From: Melieria omissa
Taxonomy: Eukaryota > Arthropoda > Insecta > Diptera > Ulidiidae
Direction of reading: 5' to 3'
NCBI GenBank assembly: GCA_963971225.1
Contig: OZ020269.1
Location: 75,120,450 to 75,184,449 of the forward strand
Length of the DNA: 64,000 bases
Shown here: positions 1-12,287 of the stretch, piece by piece
How the letters are laid out: every line of letters starts with the position of its first letter
Numbering within the stretch: position 1 is the first letter of the stretch
Position numbers and translations under genes: made by a program
The notes under the pieces: model-generated
What the model was told of the DNA's origin: nothing
Databases searched by the model: none
Seen by the model: only the letters and a program-made list of their open reading frames with translations

Positions 1-83
1 ATTCTGGCAACCGTAACAATATTCACATCGGTAACAATTGAATACTTGGTAACAATTGTCACTTTTTGGTATTCTGGAGCATA

Positions 84-1375
84 ACACTTCGTTCAATAAT
101 GTGTGTGACTAACTAATTAAAACACATTTTTTTGCCAAAATTCGTTTTTATTCATCAACATAGTCCCCTTTTAGGGAGATACAATCATTCCAACGCTTTT
201 CCAATCTTTCGATACCGCCTTTGTAGAACGATTTTTCTTTGCCTTCAAAATAGGCGTTAGTTTCGACGATTACTTCATCATTTGAGCCGAATCTCTTACC
301 ACGGAGCATCTTTTTGAGGTCTGCGAAGAGCCAGTAGTCGCTGGGGCCAGATCTGGAAAATACGGGGGATGAGGAAGCAATTCGAAGCCCAATTCATGCA
401 TTTTTGCCATCGTTTTCATCGACTTGTGACACGGTGCATTGTCTTGGTGAAACAACACTTTTTTCTTCTTCATATGGGGCTGCTTAATCGCGATTTCTTC
501 TTTCAAACGTTCCAACAACGCTATATAATAGTCGCTATTGATTGTTTTCCCTTTCTCAAGATAGTCGATGAATATTATTTCGTGCACATCCCAAAATACT
601 GACGCCATAACCTTGCCAGCCGATGTTTGTGCCTTTGGACGCTTTGGGCGGCTTTCACCGGTTGCATGCCACTCAGCAGACTGCCGATTTGACTCTGGAG
701 TGAAATAGTGGATCCATGTTTCATCCATTGTGATGTACCGACGCAAAAACTCCGACTTGTTGCGCGTAAACATGTCCAAACAGCTCTTTGAATCATCGAT
801 TCGTTGTTGTTTTTGCTTCGGTGTGAGCAAACGCGGCACCCATTTCGAAAACACCTTTTTCATAACCAAATGTTCGTGTATTATGGTGTGTACACTGCCT
901 GCTGATATCTTTAGAATGTCAGCAATCTCCCCCACTTTCACTTTACGGTCGGACATAATGATTTTCAGTGTTTTTTCAACGTTTTCCGGAATAACAGCGT
1001 CATTTGGCCGTCCAGTAGATGGAATGTCATCGGTGTCTGTACGACCACGTTTGAATTCGGCATACCAATAACAAATGGTTCTTTTTGATGGAGCAGAGTC
1101 CGAATAATGTTTTTCAAGCCATTCCTGGCATTGAACAGTATTTTTTTTCATTAAAAAACAATGATAAATCAGCACACGGAATTGCTTTGAATTCATTTTT
1201 TTTTGAAAACTCAAAAGTAGTGTCACTTAAAGCACTGTAACTTGTAAACTAATGGTCGGATTGACATATAATTTTGACAGTAAGCCTAAAAAGGTTCACA
1301 ATTTCGAAAAAAATATTGATTTAGTATTAGTGCCGCCATCTATGTGTCAGTCACACACATTATTGAACGAAGTGT
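84..1375 (-). mobile_element. mariner-family DNA transposon, near full length
   Basis: The ends form a 26-bp inverted repeat (84-109 and 1350-1375; starts ACACTTCGTTCAATAATG) flanked by TA duplications at 82-83 and 1376-1377. The 1292-bp length is usual for a complete mariner. It encodes one transposase on the minus strand, broken near its end. It sits inside the CAGCCC-family repeat, so it is younger than that repeat. Confidence 0.93.
148..1226 (-). pseudogene. mariner transposase, frameshifted near C-terminus
   Basis: This is a cut-and-paste DDD transposase. The open frame runs from 1226 to 270 (318 codons); the family-like start is the internal Met of MNSKQFRVLIYHCF, near 1196. An N-terminal helix-turn-helix region is followed by the catalytic block: MDETWIHYF (first Asp), HQDNAPCHKS (second Asp) and PHPPYFPDLAP. 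Directly after PDLAP the frame is lost by about one base near 341, so the third catalytic Asp (of the PSDYW motif) lies in another frame. The rest of the C-terminus reads on in that frame to a stop near 148. All catalytic parts remain recognisable, but the frameshift should inactivate it. It is a different lineage from the Mos1-like copies at 12288 and 40760. Confidence 0.9.
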
Positions 1376-1974
1376 TATTCAAAAGCTCCGTAGGAGCAGG
1401 TGACAAGCACATAAAGCTTATAAAATTCAAATTTTGTGTTCAAATGCGCCTTGACAAACAGCAAAAAATGCTTTAGTTGTTCCTGCGTCGTGCGCTTAAA
1501 CTTAGGAACTCTAGAAACGAAAAGAATATATACATACATAAATTGCGAAGAAACTCCAACAACAATACTTCGCCAAATTTTCTGCATTTGCCATTTTTTG
1601 TTTATTTATTTTTTTTACAGTTTGACAAAAAGAATACAAAAACAGCTGTTTTGATAGTAAAAGAGCTTTCACCTCGAGTTGTGAATTGTTTGAACTTTCT
1701 TCTTGTCTTTCTTATGTTTATAATTGTTTATGTTGTGAACATAAAATGTTGCGGCAATCCCTTCAAGTTTGGTGTTTCTTTAATCTAGCGGTTTATACAT
1801 GCATGTACTGCTATAATTTTGACCGTATGTGTACATGCAGTGGCGTCCCCAGGATTTCGGGAAGGGGGGGGATATTCAAAAAATGCAGTTTAACGCCATT
1901 TTTATACTTTCGTCTTTGCGTATTATTTTTAATGTATGTTGAATAAAATTGTGCATACATACATATATGTATAC

Positions 1975-3366
1975 TAGGCATCGCAATCCCGGGATCCCGG
2001 GATCCCGGGATCCCGGACTTTTTCCAGTCCCGAAAATCCCGGGATTCAAATCTTTTAATCCCGGGATTTTCGGGATTGCAAAAGATGCTTCAAAGTTCAA
2101 ATGAAATAAATTTAAAAGCACAAAAACCCGATTCCTTATCTGAAGGAGGAGGGAGGGGATAGAGGGCGTCTTTTGCAAAAGGCTTATAATTATTTACTAA
2201 GCATTCAACCAGCAAGTGTTGAATCTGAAAGATGTTTTCTCTCAGCAGGGTTTATTTGCAATAAATTTCGCTCTAGATTAGAGGGCAAAACATTTAATGC
2301 CTTAGTATTTTTAAGATCTCAGTTTTTAGTTAATCACAACGCTTAACTTTTTTATCGAAATAATCAAAGTAAAACTAAAAGTACTAACAAATTAACTATT
2401 TTATTTTTTTTTATCAAATATGCGTATATATGTACTTTATGATACATTTGATGCAAAGCAATAAGTTATGTTTAAGTGTCATTTTTGGATACAACAAAAT
2501 GTTATCAAACTGCAGTTAAATGTCAAATGAAAAACTTTTGAGTTAAACAAAATGTTGTCAAGGATGACTATGTTTATTTATTTGATTTAAATTTAAACTG
2601 ACAATTTTGAATGTAATTGACAACTGATTGTAAATGACAACTGGATTTTGGTGATGTGCCGCGCACAACCAACCACTTCGACGACTCAACACCGACTGCC
2701 TCCCTTTCCGCCTTACAATTATGGTGTTCACAGTTCAGCGGTATCTAGCATGTTAAATTTCCCACTTGGCAATTTACCCGAATTTTCCCATATGGTATCT
2801 CAATTTCGTTTGTTTTGTATGAAGAACATAGATACCGGTAGTTTCAAAATTTGCCGCACTGCCGAGCATGTTTATTGAAAGAGGCAAAAAACAAAGTCAA
2901 ATTAATTTGTTGACACAATCTACGGAGCGAATTTTTTTGAGTACTTTATGCTACTATCGGGACGATTTCTTTATTTGATGTTCAACGTTTTTTTGCCATT
3001 TTAGCGAGGCATTTTTATTTTGAAAAATTTTCCACAATTGTTTGAAAGATATACAATGGGGTGCTCACAGTTAGATCGTTTATTTTTAGGGAAAATTGCC
3101 CGAAATAAATTTTCCCGCAAACTGTGAATTCCATAAATGTGATTAAATTCAAGATAAAAAATCTTAAAACTACCCCAAATGTGATTAAACTGTGTCCATT
3201 TTTATGGTAAATATATTATAAACAAGTATTTATGCAATTTGGTAAAATTGTTTTATTTAAAAAATTTGTTATTTGAATCCCGGGATTAAATCCCGGGATC
3301 CCGGGATTTGACTTTTCAATCCCGAAAATCCCGGGATCGCAAAATGGCCAAAAATTGCGATCCCTA
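1975..3366 (+). mobile_element. hAT transposon (inner) with CCCGGGAT subterminal repeats
   Basis: Perfect 8-bp duplications ATGTATAC lie at 1967-1974 and 3367-3374. The ends are TAGGCATCGCAAT on the left and the complement of TAGGGATCGCAA on the right. Just inside each end are repeated palindromic CCCGGGATC units (1988-2015 and 3280-3310) and ATCCCGGGATTTTCGGGAT-type arms (2035-2078 and mirrored at 3320-3345). It carries a remnant of its transposase C-terminus on the plus strand. The 1392-bp length and lack of a long ORF indicate an internally deleted copy. Confidence 0.9.
2179..2346 (+). pseudogene. hAT transposase C-terminal dimerization domain remnant
   Basis: The frame from 2179 reads through to a stop at 2344-2346 and contains PASVESERCFLSAGFICNKF, then RSRLEGKTFNALVFLRSQFL. 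In hAT transposases the SxESERxFSxAG...RxRL...LxFLRS pattern marks the C-terminal dimerization domain, including part of the split RNase H-like fold. About 55 residues survive. No upstream catalytic region was seen in this copy. It belongs to the 1975-3366 element. Confidence 0.85.
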
Positions 3367-5565
3367 ATGTATACATATAGCATAAACTTCTTAAAACAAA
3401 AAATTTTAGTGACATGTATTTTAAAGTCATAAAATCCCAACTAAAAAATTCAACTTTGTTTTAAGTTATTACATATTGAAAAAACTTTCTAAAAGAATTA
3501 CGAAAAACTCAAAAGACGTATTTTAAAAAGCATAACACACCAGCTATGTAAAAGAAATCCAACATTTACAAAATGTATGACGTTCTGAAATTTAATTATG
3601 ATATAGGTGACCATGTTTCCATGTTTACACACAATTCACCAAAAATATGTAAGTGAATTTTTTTTTCAAATATCAACAGCTGATGCAGGGTTGGCATGAA
3701 GCTGCGTTTGATTACTACCTTGGAAATAGTCGATACTTTTGGGAACACTAAAAATACAACTATTCTGCGAGAACAAATGCAATGCTGATTTTTTTAATCA
3801 TTTATTCTTAACACTTCTGCGGGCATCCGGTTCGGGCCAGATCATATTGAATTTTGGATGCATTTTAGTAATATTGTAATTAAGCTATCGAGCTCATATT
3901 TCATGATATCCTTAACTGATCCTTTCTAAGCACAAAACCCAAAACCATGGCTTGGTCAGACCATGGTGCATTTTCATACAAAATTGCCAGTTATTTTCAG
4001 TTTTTTTTTTTATTTTCGACGTAATTATTGTCAGAATTGTTTATAAATATATTTTTATTTTATATATATTTTCAACTAGGCTTTTCCATCTGACCCGATT
4101 TGAAGCATTTTTCCTGCCATCCCGTTAATAGTGACATAAATTAGCTGACGCAAAATGTACCTGGTCCAAGTGTTTTTCATTCGCCTTGGCTTTTATTTTC
4201 TTTGGGTTAATAAATTAGAATTTTTCTTGGAAAATAATATTGGAACATAATCAAAATTAATACTTATCCATTGTATTCATGGTTATATCCGTGTTTTGGT
4301 GTCAATTCAATTACAATCCTGAAGTGAAGGAAGCATTTGTGGTCTTGTAGAGTCTGGTTTTTTATCAATTCGATTGAGTGTTTTCTGTGGCAGAGATGAA
4401 AGGAAGGGAATGCTATTTTGAGGATCAGGTGGACATTGCCTTTGAACTTCGACGCTGGAGCTAAATCAGAGAAGAAAATTTCTCTAAAAAAACTGTCTAA
4501 GCAATAGCGGAAACTAATGCTTTAGAGCAACGAATTTAAGATATTAAATAATTTGCTGCTAGAGGTAATAATAACGGTGTTGCCAGTTTCACGCTTTCAT
4601 TTGGCCCTAAAAAAACCAAGCTTCTGATACTGATAGAAAAATGGTCGTTTAGATAGTTCAATGTGAAGATAGCGACACCGAAGGCGACAAGGAGAAAGAC
4701 ATCCGGCCAGTTCAGCATGAACAATAACATGTTGAGCATGTTTTGCATATTTTTCATTTCATTTCATATTTTTTTGGCAAAGCAGTTCAGAATTATTGAC
4801 AGTGCGGGAATCCAGAAATAGATATATCAAAACGCGATTTGTATGTGTTGAATGTAAAATCTCAATGTGGTTTAGTCATGATACTGCATTACATCGTTGA
4901 AATAATTGCATTGGTCAAGCAGTTGAAGTAGATCCATAAGTAACGAATTTTACATTAATACATTTTTTTTTATTTTCTTGCTTTACTGTCGTTTTTTTTA
5001 TTTCAAAATTAATTCATTGAAGTTGAAACTCGCTATTTACTTAATTATTCTAGTATATTTTCACCGTTTTACGTAAAAATAATGTAGGCAAGCTAAAAAA
5101 ATTATTTCTTTATACTTTCTGATTTTTTTTATATCATTAACAACAATCCTTGACTATCCTCTTGCTCACATCATGGTCTGGCCAGATCATGGGAGGGTCA
5201 ATTATTAGGTTTTAAGTGTCTGATTACAGAAGAGATAAAGCAAATAGTAAAAATTTTTCACAATTCCATATCTTTATATCAAATTGCATAAATGAATTCT
5301 TCGACCAAGGGGGGGGATCCATCCCCCTAATCCCCCCCCTGGGGACGCCACTGTGTACATGTGATGATTTTAGCAGTAAATTGAACTATTTTTCAATAAA
5401 AAAAATTGGTAACTTTTTATAAAAGATTTTGGTAGAAAAAATTTTAGGCGAGTGACAACCATGGTCACTATACCTTGATATAGTACATACGTAGTATACA
5501 TATGTACATATTGTTCAACCTGCTCTTTCTTGAATTACCTCGCTCTTCATTCTCTTTCTTTTCTT

Positions 5566-6839
5566 ATGTATAAGATCTTACAATGGAACATGAAAGGCTA
5601 TTTTAATAACTCAACAGAACTGCAACTATTGATGAAAGAGCACTCCCCATTTCTAATCTCTCTCCAAGAAACTCACATTCCATACGCAATAATCCCAACC
5701 ACTTCCAAAAACTACATAGGTTACTTTACCAATTTGTCACAAAATAATAGTAGTAAACAGGGTGTCGGCGTCCTGATAAGAAAAGATATTACACATAAGA
5801 AAATGCAAATTACTTCAAACCTGTCATGCATAGCTATTGAAATAAACCTTGGTTGTAAACTCACCGTTATCTCCCTATACATACCTCCTCAACAAAGCTT
5901 TTCCTCCAATGACATTATTTCTATCATTAAACAATTTCCGACACCCATTATCTTGCCAGGAGATGTCAATGCATGGAGCCCCCTCTGGGGCTCCACCTCC
6001 ACTAACCCCAGAGGTGTAATTATAGAAGATTGTATTCTCTCCAGCGATCTAAACATTTTGAATGACGGTTCACTCACCCATTTTTCCACTCACCAGAAAA
6101 TTCAAACAGATAAAGCGAACTTGACAAACTTTTTCACCTCCTCCGAAAAACTTCACCACACTTTTCCAGTTTCCAATATAACGTCCACAAAGAGACGTCA
6201 AACTTCCATAAAACACTCCGCACAGCAGCGCACTTATCCATCCCGCAAAGTGCCAAACGTCAGTCAAAAAACGTTGTGCCCTGGTGGAGCGCCAAGTGAA
6301 ACAAACTAAGATTAGACAAACAAAGCAGCTGGAGAGCATTCAAACGCAACCAAACGATTGAAAATCTCATTGTTTATAAGAAAGCGAATTCAATTTTTAG
6401 AAAGCATTCAAAAGAAGCCAAAAGAGAAAAAGTATCAAAATTTACAGAAAAAATAAACCCTTCAATGAGCATATCAAAAATGTGGTCCTCCATAAACCAC
6501 CTTGCAGGGACATACAAACAGCCTACTATTAACCTCATCTGCTCAGATGGCAAAACCATCACAAGTGCCGCCGAGATAACGACTTTGCACAGAGCTGGTC
6601 ACAATATTCCCATGACTCAAACTTTCACCCATCATTTGTTACCGAAAAAGCCTCAACACTAAATAGTATCTATGAAAACCCCAACCCGTCCAAACAAGCA
6701 AGATTAGATACCCCAATCGCCAAAATTGAATTCTTGTCTGTAATTTCCCAGATGAGCGGTAAAACACCAGGATCAGATCGCATTTCGTATCCTATGCTTA
6801 AGCACCTTCAACCACTGTTGGTAACAAGGTTGCTATCTC
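5566..6839 (+). pseudogene. I-type LINE ORF2: endonuclease and start of RT
   Basis: The apurinic-type endonuclease begins MYKILQWNMKG (Asn of the metal site), with SLQETH (catalytic Glu) and LPGDVNAWSPLWGS (Asp/Asn) plus NPRGVIIEDCI. The usual SDH-containing end of the domain is missing, because the frame jumps near 6088 to a downstream linker, indicating an internal deletion of very roughly 90 codons. Frameshifts follow near 6300 and 6660. The last segment, MSVISQMSGKTPGSDRISYP, is the KTPGxDxIxYP motif before RT. It ends at LVTRLL, and the next codons are found at 13578. The start was chosen at 5566 because family members begin just before the QWN motif. Confidence 0.85.
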
Positions 6840-7042
6840 CACAGATAACTCATCATACAGATGTCCAGCGGCCAAGGAAAAAATGTGTCAAAAAGTTCGA
6901 CAAATTTGGCCTCCGATAAGAGCTTTTTTGCCTCTAATGTCACTCACACAAACACCGCTTCACACGCATTGTGCTCTGTTTTGAGATACAGAAATATGTG
7001 ATTTTTAGTCAAAACGGCGCTTGTCTGTTATCATACCTTTTA

Positions 7043-7135
7043 AGCAGCTAGTCGGGATTGAGTGTTGATGGTCAAACGCGTAAGCGGGAGTGTCTCGGAC
7101 GACAAGTTCACGGTTCGATCCTTACTGTAGCTGCT
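7043..7135 (+). other. tRNA-like segment (possible tRNA pseudogene or SINE head)
   Basis: AGCAGCTA (7043-7050) pairs with TAGCTGCT (7128-7135) like an acceptor stem. GGTTCGATCC near 7112 matches the Pol III B box. A short TGTC/GACA hairpin sits where the long variable arm of a Leu/Ser-type tRNA would be. The T-stem does not pair well and no anticodon can be assigned, so this is a weak call. Confidence 0.3.
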
Positions 7136-8527
7136 AAGATTTTGGTGACTTTTTTTAATAATATATTTTTTTTACGACCCGTGAGAACAATATAAATGAA
7201 AAATTTATTTGCTTTCTAGGTCTCTTGATTACTAAATTGTTTGGTTTTGGAGACACATATAATTGTTCTCAAGTTGTAAAATCAATTAACCAAGCGCAGC
7301 ATACGGTTACAAACAACCATACAGCAAAAAGATTCGGTTGATGATGACAGGCGCTCATGGGCGTACCTAGGTATGGGTAGAGGAGGGTAGTTCCCGCTCG
7401 TAATTCTATATTTTACATACATATGCACAGAAATCTATATTCTAATCTATTTGAATTTTATATTCTGAATTTGGAAATGTAGTTATGTCTTTGCTCCCTT
7501 TAATTTCCCAGGCACTTGCTTTTCGCAAAATAGAATGAAAACATCGGCACAATCTGCCAAAACTAATGTAATTGTTCAGCGGTCACTTAATTGTCGCAAT
7601 ACAGTTACGCCGACGCAAAGGATAGACCTGCTGGCGCCGCAGCTATTGGCAATGCGTTGCCTTAGCAACGATGTGTCTGTGTCATGCCAAAGAAAATAAA
7701 GACTTCATATTCTTTGATCATGCACACAATTTTTATTTTCATTTATATCACATTTTTTGAACAATAATGTGTTTCAGGTATAACCGATTAAAAAGGTTAA
7801 TAAAAAAAAGCGTTAAATGTTAAGAAAAATTTTGCTTCTCGCCCAGCCTTGAACCCGAGGCGAAATTTACGAAAAAGAAATTACGGATATCTGATGTGCT
7901 GTCTACCTTTTACACCAAATACAGTACATGATCGTTGTAGCTAAAATCGTAAATATATGTTGCAAAAAAGAATATCACAAGCAAGAAAAGAAATTCAAAA
8001 TGAATTCAATCCGACAAAAGTTCTGGATGATCACACGCAGCTGTGTGCGTAAAATAGCTTTGCGGAAAAAAGCTGTAATTCCCCTGTCGGACCTGAGACA
8101 ACTAGTTCCCAAAATTCATTGGCCTTTCAACTGGTTTTTTGTAGTCAATTGGGCAACTAGTTGTTCAAGTGACTGTCAGCGGATGCAGAAGTCGGTCAGT
8201 TCGCGTCTAATCGTTGACGTTCTGCGTGCGCGTTCATAGGCGAGAAGAAACATGAAAATACGAAACGAAACGAAAGACGAGACAGAGGTGAAATAATCAA
8301 CATTATTCTGTTACGGCTGATCTTGCGATGCTTTTGTTACAACAACAACGTATAAATGTTTTTTTCTTTCTGTTTCTATAACTCGAAGTTCGCTCGATTT
8401 GCACGTTTTGACTTGAATGATTTCAGTTAGAATTTTGCGTGGTTGCGTGAAGCAACGAATTGCAGCAGCAGTCGAATGGTATGTATTAAACAATTTATGT
8501 AATTATGTTTATGTAATTATTTATTAA

Positions 8528-11500
8528 GGAAGGAAGGAAGGGAGCGGACATACAAGGCAAAGTCTCTGATTGCGTTCAACCTGGCGAACGCCAGAACGAT
8601 CCTTGTCCCTGTCCAATCCAAGCTGATGCACAGCCTCCGCGCGGCCCTTCTGGATAGCTATTTGGCATCCGCTGAATAGTGAACTAATGTGTGCAGCGAG
8701 TCCTATCCCCAGGACTTAAAATTTGGGTTGTGCGCAGGGTTTGGTGCCCGCCACGGAAAACCAAATACCAATGAAAGCCAAAAAGCAAGCCTCGGAAGGA
8801 ACCCACAATGTTGACGACCACAGGAAACGATTCAAGGACCATGATTTGAGGATATGCACCTGGAATGTCCGGACCCTCTATAGGGAAGGTGCCTCTATCC
8901 AACTGGCGGAAGCCCTCACGAAATGTAAGGCTGACATCACCGCCATCCAGGAAATGCGATGGACAGGACAAGGTTGCTCCAAGCGAGCAGACTGCGATAT
9001 CTACTACAGCTGCCATGCGGAGAAGCGCGAATTTGGCTGCGGATTTGTGGTCAGCAAGAGACTTCGCCACCACGTCTCTCGGTTCACTCCGGTGAACGAA
9101 CGGCTGGCTTCGATCCGCATCAAAGCTAAATACTTTAGCATCAGCCTAATTTGCGCGCACGCCCCGACGGAAGAGAAGGACGATGCGGCCAAGGATGCCT
9201 TCTATGCGAAGCTCGAGGACGTCTACGACAGGGACTTCAACGCAAAAGTCGGGCGAGAAGGCATCTTTGGCCCCACAGTCGGGCAGTTCAGCCTCCATGG
9301 GACCACTTCGAACAACGGTCTGAGGCTGATCGATTTCGCCGCGGCACGAAACATGGTAGTTAGTAGCACCAGATTCCAGCACCTCGATATCCACAAGGCC
9401 ACCTGGTTATCCCCCGATCAATCCACCCGCAACCAGATTGATCACATTGTGATTGATGGAAGGCATGCTTCTAGCATTGTAGATGTGCGCACGTTCCGAG
9501 GACCCAACATCGACTCGGACCACTACCTTGTTGCAGCCAAGGTACGCATGCGTCTTTGCGCAGCGAAGACCGCACAACCTAGTTTGCGAAGAAAGCTGGA
9601 CATCAGTAAGCTGCGATCACAAGGGGTAGCCGAAGTCTACTCCGCTCAACTCTCCAACCAGCTCGATCGCTCCCCCTCTCCACCTGATGACATCGGCGGA
9701 TTATGGGCTCACTTATCCCACTCTATGCGCGCCGCCGCAGAAAATGTCCTTGGTTTTCGACGCCCACCACCAAAAAACCAATGGTACGATGAAGAGTGTC
9801 GCGCAGCCACTGCAGTGAAGAATGCTGCATACAAGAAGACCCTGCAGTCGGCCGCCACGCGAGCCATGACAGAAAAATACCGGGAGGAGAGGAAGAAAGA
9901 GAGGTGCCTTTTTAGACGCAAGAAACGGGAGCAAGAAAGGCGCGAGCGTGAAGAAATCGAGGAGTGCAGGAGCAGGAATGACGCCCGAAAATTCTTCCAA
10001 AAAGTTAAGCGTCTTACGGAAGGATTTAAGCCTGGGGCATCTTCTTGCAGAGACGAAAACGGGGATCTGGTTACGGATGCGCAGGGTGTGCTGAGGTTGT
10101 GGAAGGAGCACTTCACCAAGCTGCTCGCAGGCGACGAAAGGAACAATACCGCCAGTGGTGAAGATGTCCAGATGGCACCAATCGACGACGACGGTGTGGA
10201 TGTGCCACCGCCCAGCCATGACGAGGTCCGGGTCGCTATCCAGCGACTCAAGAACAACAAAGCTGCAGGGCCGGATGGGCTACCAGCTGAATTGTTCAAG
10301 GCCGGCGGCGGTGAGCTGATTGGGTGCATGCATCAGCTCATTTGCAAAATATGGCTGGAGGAACGAATGCCCAACGATTGGAACCTCAGTGCCCTTTGTC
10401 CTGTGCTGAAGAAAGGCGACCCAACAATATGCGCCAACTACAGGGGTATCAGCCTACTTCCCATTGCATACAAGGTCCTGACGAGCGTATTATGTGAAAG
10501 ACTAAAGCCACTCGCCAAGGCGCTGATTGGACCTTATCAGTGCGGCTTTAGACCTGGTAAGTCCACCATCGACCAGATATTCACTCTACGCCAAATCCTG
10601 GAGAAGACCCATGAGAACCAAATCGATACACACCATCTCTTCATCGATTACAAGGCATCATTCGATAGCCCGATAAGGGATCGCCTATATGCCGCATTGT
10701 CTGAACTTGGTATCCCTGCAAAGCTCGTTAGACTTTGCAGAGCGACGTTGAGCAATACGCGCAGCTCCGTCAAGGTTGGAAGTGACCTCTCCGACCCCTT
10801 TGATACCGTTCGAGGTTTCAGACAGGGCGATCCTTTGTCCTGCGACCTCTTCAACTTCACCATGGAGAGTGTGCTGCGCAAGGCCGGTGTACATCGTAAT
10901 GGCACAATTTTCAACAAAAGTGTCCAGCTCCTTGCTTACGCTGATGATATTGATGTCATCGGACGTAACAAGCGAGATGTCACCGCTGCCTTTGCGGCTA
11001 TCGAAAGAGAATCTGCCAAAATGGGTCTGGTGGTAAATGAGGGCAAGACGAAGTATATGCTGTCTACACGCAGGGACTCGCAGCGGCTAGGGTCTCACGT
11101 CGAGGCCGACAGGTATGCTTTTGAAGTTGTCAAGGAATTCGTCTAACTTGGCACCGCCATCAACAGCAGCAATGATGTCAGTCTGGAGATGAAGCGAAGG
11201 ATAACTCTTGCCAACAGGTGCTACTACGGTCTCGGTAGGCAATTGAGAAGTAGAGACCTCTCTCGACCGACAAAACTTTCACTCTATAGGACGCTTATCT
11301 TGCCCGTGCTCCTCTATGGCGCTGAAGCATGGACAATGACACGAAACGACATAGCGGCCCTTGGAGTGTTCGAGAGGAAGGTGCTTCGCAAAATCTTCGG
11401 CCCTGTTCGGGTTGGTGACGACTATCGCATACGAACCAATAACGAGCTGTACGAGCTGTATAAGGACATGGACGTAGCGCAGCGAATTAACATCCAGCGG

Positions 11501-11748
11501 CTACGCTGGCTCGGTCATGTCTGCCGCATGGACGACGAAGCTCCGGCGAAAAAGGTATTCGATGCGATGGTTGGAGGTCGACGGCGAAGAGGGAGGCCGT
11601 GTCTCCGGTGGAAGGACCAAGTGGAAGAGGCCCTGGTATCTCTTGGTGTGACCAACTGGAGAAGGCGCGCGCGAAGCAGAGGCGCCTGGAGAGAAGTTTT
11701 GCGGCAGGCCGTAACCCGATAACGGGTTGTTATGGCCAGTTAAGTAAG
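8528..11748 (+). mobile_element. RTE-type LINE, copy A, full length but mutated
   Basis: A perfect 14-bp duplication TAATTATTTATTAA flanks it (8514-8527 and 11749-11762). The 5' end starts with GGAAGG repeats, followed by about 190 bp of leader, one long ORF, a very short 3' UTR (about 20 bp after the stop) and a TAAG-repeat tail. A single ORF, a tiny 3' UTR and a microsatellite tail are typical of the RTE clade. It lies in the AT-rich gap of the CCCTGT-ended repeat. Confidence 0.93.
8723..11722 (+). pseudogene. RTE ORF (endonuclease + reverse transcriptase), copy A, inactive
   Basis: This has the same protein as the intact copy at 36975-40007 with two clear lesions. An in-frame 33-bp deletion near 9231 removes the residues before DFNAKVG, including the catalytic LGD of the endonuclease. 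A C-to-A change makes a TAA stop at 11144-11146 (Tyr codon in the intact copy, EFVYLGTA). The tail resumes in frame and ends at 11722. Endonuclease Asn (TWNVRTL), Glu (IQEMRW) and SDH (SDHYLVAA), and RT motifs through LLAYADDIDVIGR, are present; FIDYKASFD differs by Ala to Ser from the intact copy. The start codon matches that of the intact copy. Confidence 0.93.
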
Positions 11749-12287
11749 TAATTATTTATTAATTAATTAACTTTTTTATTAATTGCAGGCGAAGTCAGGA
11801 TGTTGAACTGCGTCAGACCCTAAACAGTTTTGAAGTGTGTCAACAAGTCGAGGTTTATCTTTAAATGCACCAAAAATTTGTTTTTATTCGCGATGATTTT
11901 TTGTTATTATTTTTAAATATTTTAAAAATAAAATAATTAATTAAAAAATGCACTGTTTTATTTTCTCCATAAAAATCAACTGGTTAAAGAACTAGCCCAG
12001 AATAAACTACTTCGCAAACTAGTCGCTTTGCAACTGGTTTGAAAACTGGTTGCTTCGGACTAACCTTGGACTAGTTGCAAATGGATGCAGACGGGGACAA
12101 TTGACCCTCGCCTAGGACACCGCCATGTTAAAAGGGTGAGTTTGCTCCAAGGAAACGAGTCGATTCTGAGGTCATATGTGACTGTCAAGCGACCAGTTGA
12201 AAAACTAGACTTGGACCAGTCCGATTTCCCACAGGATCAGAGCTTGAAATTTTTGTGCCGTTTTCGTCATATGAGACTGGACATCTA

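Larger units (their letters stand above)
1..1710. repeat. CAGCCC-family TIR element (copy 1), split by a mariner
   Basis: Bases 1-81 and 1378-1705 match, in order, the interior of the element at 55747-56299 (the stretch starting ATTCTGGCAACC, the stretch around TCCGTAGGAGCAGGTGAC, and the stretch ending near CACCTCGAG). The second copy has both ends and a 3-bp TTA duplication. This copy is cut by the window start and its right terminus is lost after about 1710. It has no coding capacity. The mariner at 84-1375 interrupts it at a TA. Superfamily is uncertain; the TTA duplication would fit PIF/Harbinger-type elements. Confidence 0.7.
1838..5353. mobile_element. hAT-type element (outer), non-coding, CAGTGGCG ends
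   Basis: A 16-bp perfect TIR (CAGTGGCGTCCCCAGG at 1838; its complement ends at 5353) is flanked by perfect 8-bp duplications TGTACATG (1830-1837 and 5354-5361). An 8-bp TSD with CAG ends is standard for hAT. G/C runs follow both ends. No transposase was recognised in its own sequence, so it looks non-autonomous. A second hAT is inserted at 1975-3366. The rest (3367-5300) is AT-rich; near 3812-5205 it has diverged inverted segments around GGCCAGATCAT that resemble the TTAA element at 40653. Confidence 0.88.
8082..12235 (+). repeat. CCCTGT-ended repeat with exon-intron-like body (copy 1, split by RTE)
   Basis: This matches 59844-60340 in order on both sides of the RTE LINE at 8528-11748. The ends CCCTGTCGGA and TTTCCCACAGG are imperfect inverted repeats of each other. 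Both copies share an open stretch (RGCVxQRIAAA) followed by a GTATGT splice-donor-like site. After an AT-rich gap there is a TTGCAG acceptor-like site and an Arg-rich continuation (RRSxDV). A conceptual join would give an Arg-rich N-terminus. A PIF/Harbinger-type origin is possible but unproven. A TATAAA at 8352 precedes the open stretch in this copy only. Confidence 0.6.

Noticed and set aside
7840..7925. Possible minus-strand tRNA (GGTTCAAGGC B-box-like)
   Set aside because: No consistent acceptor or T stem could be formed.
9709..10329. Long minus-strand ORFs (206 and 168 codons) opposite the RTE ORF, repeated at 25817-26383 and 38368-38988
   Set aside because: They are antisense shadows of the GC-rich RTE coding region and appear identically in all three copies; no domain is recognised.
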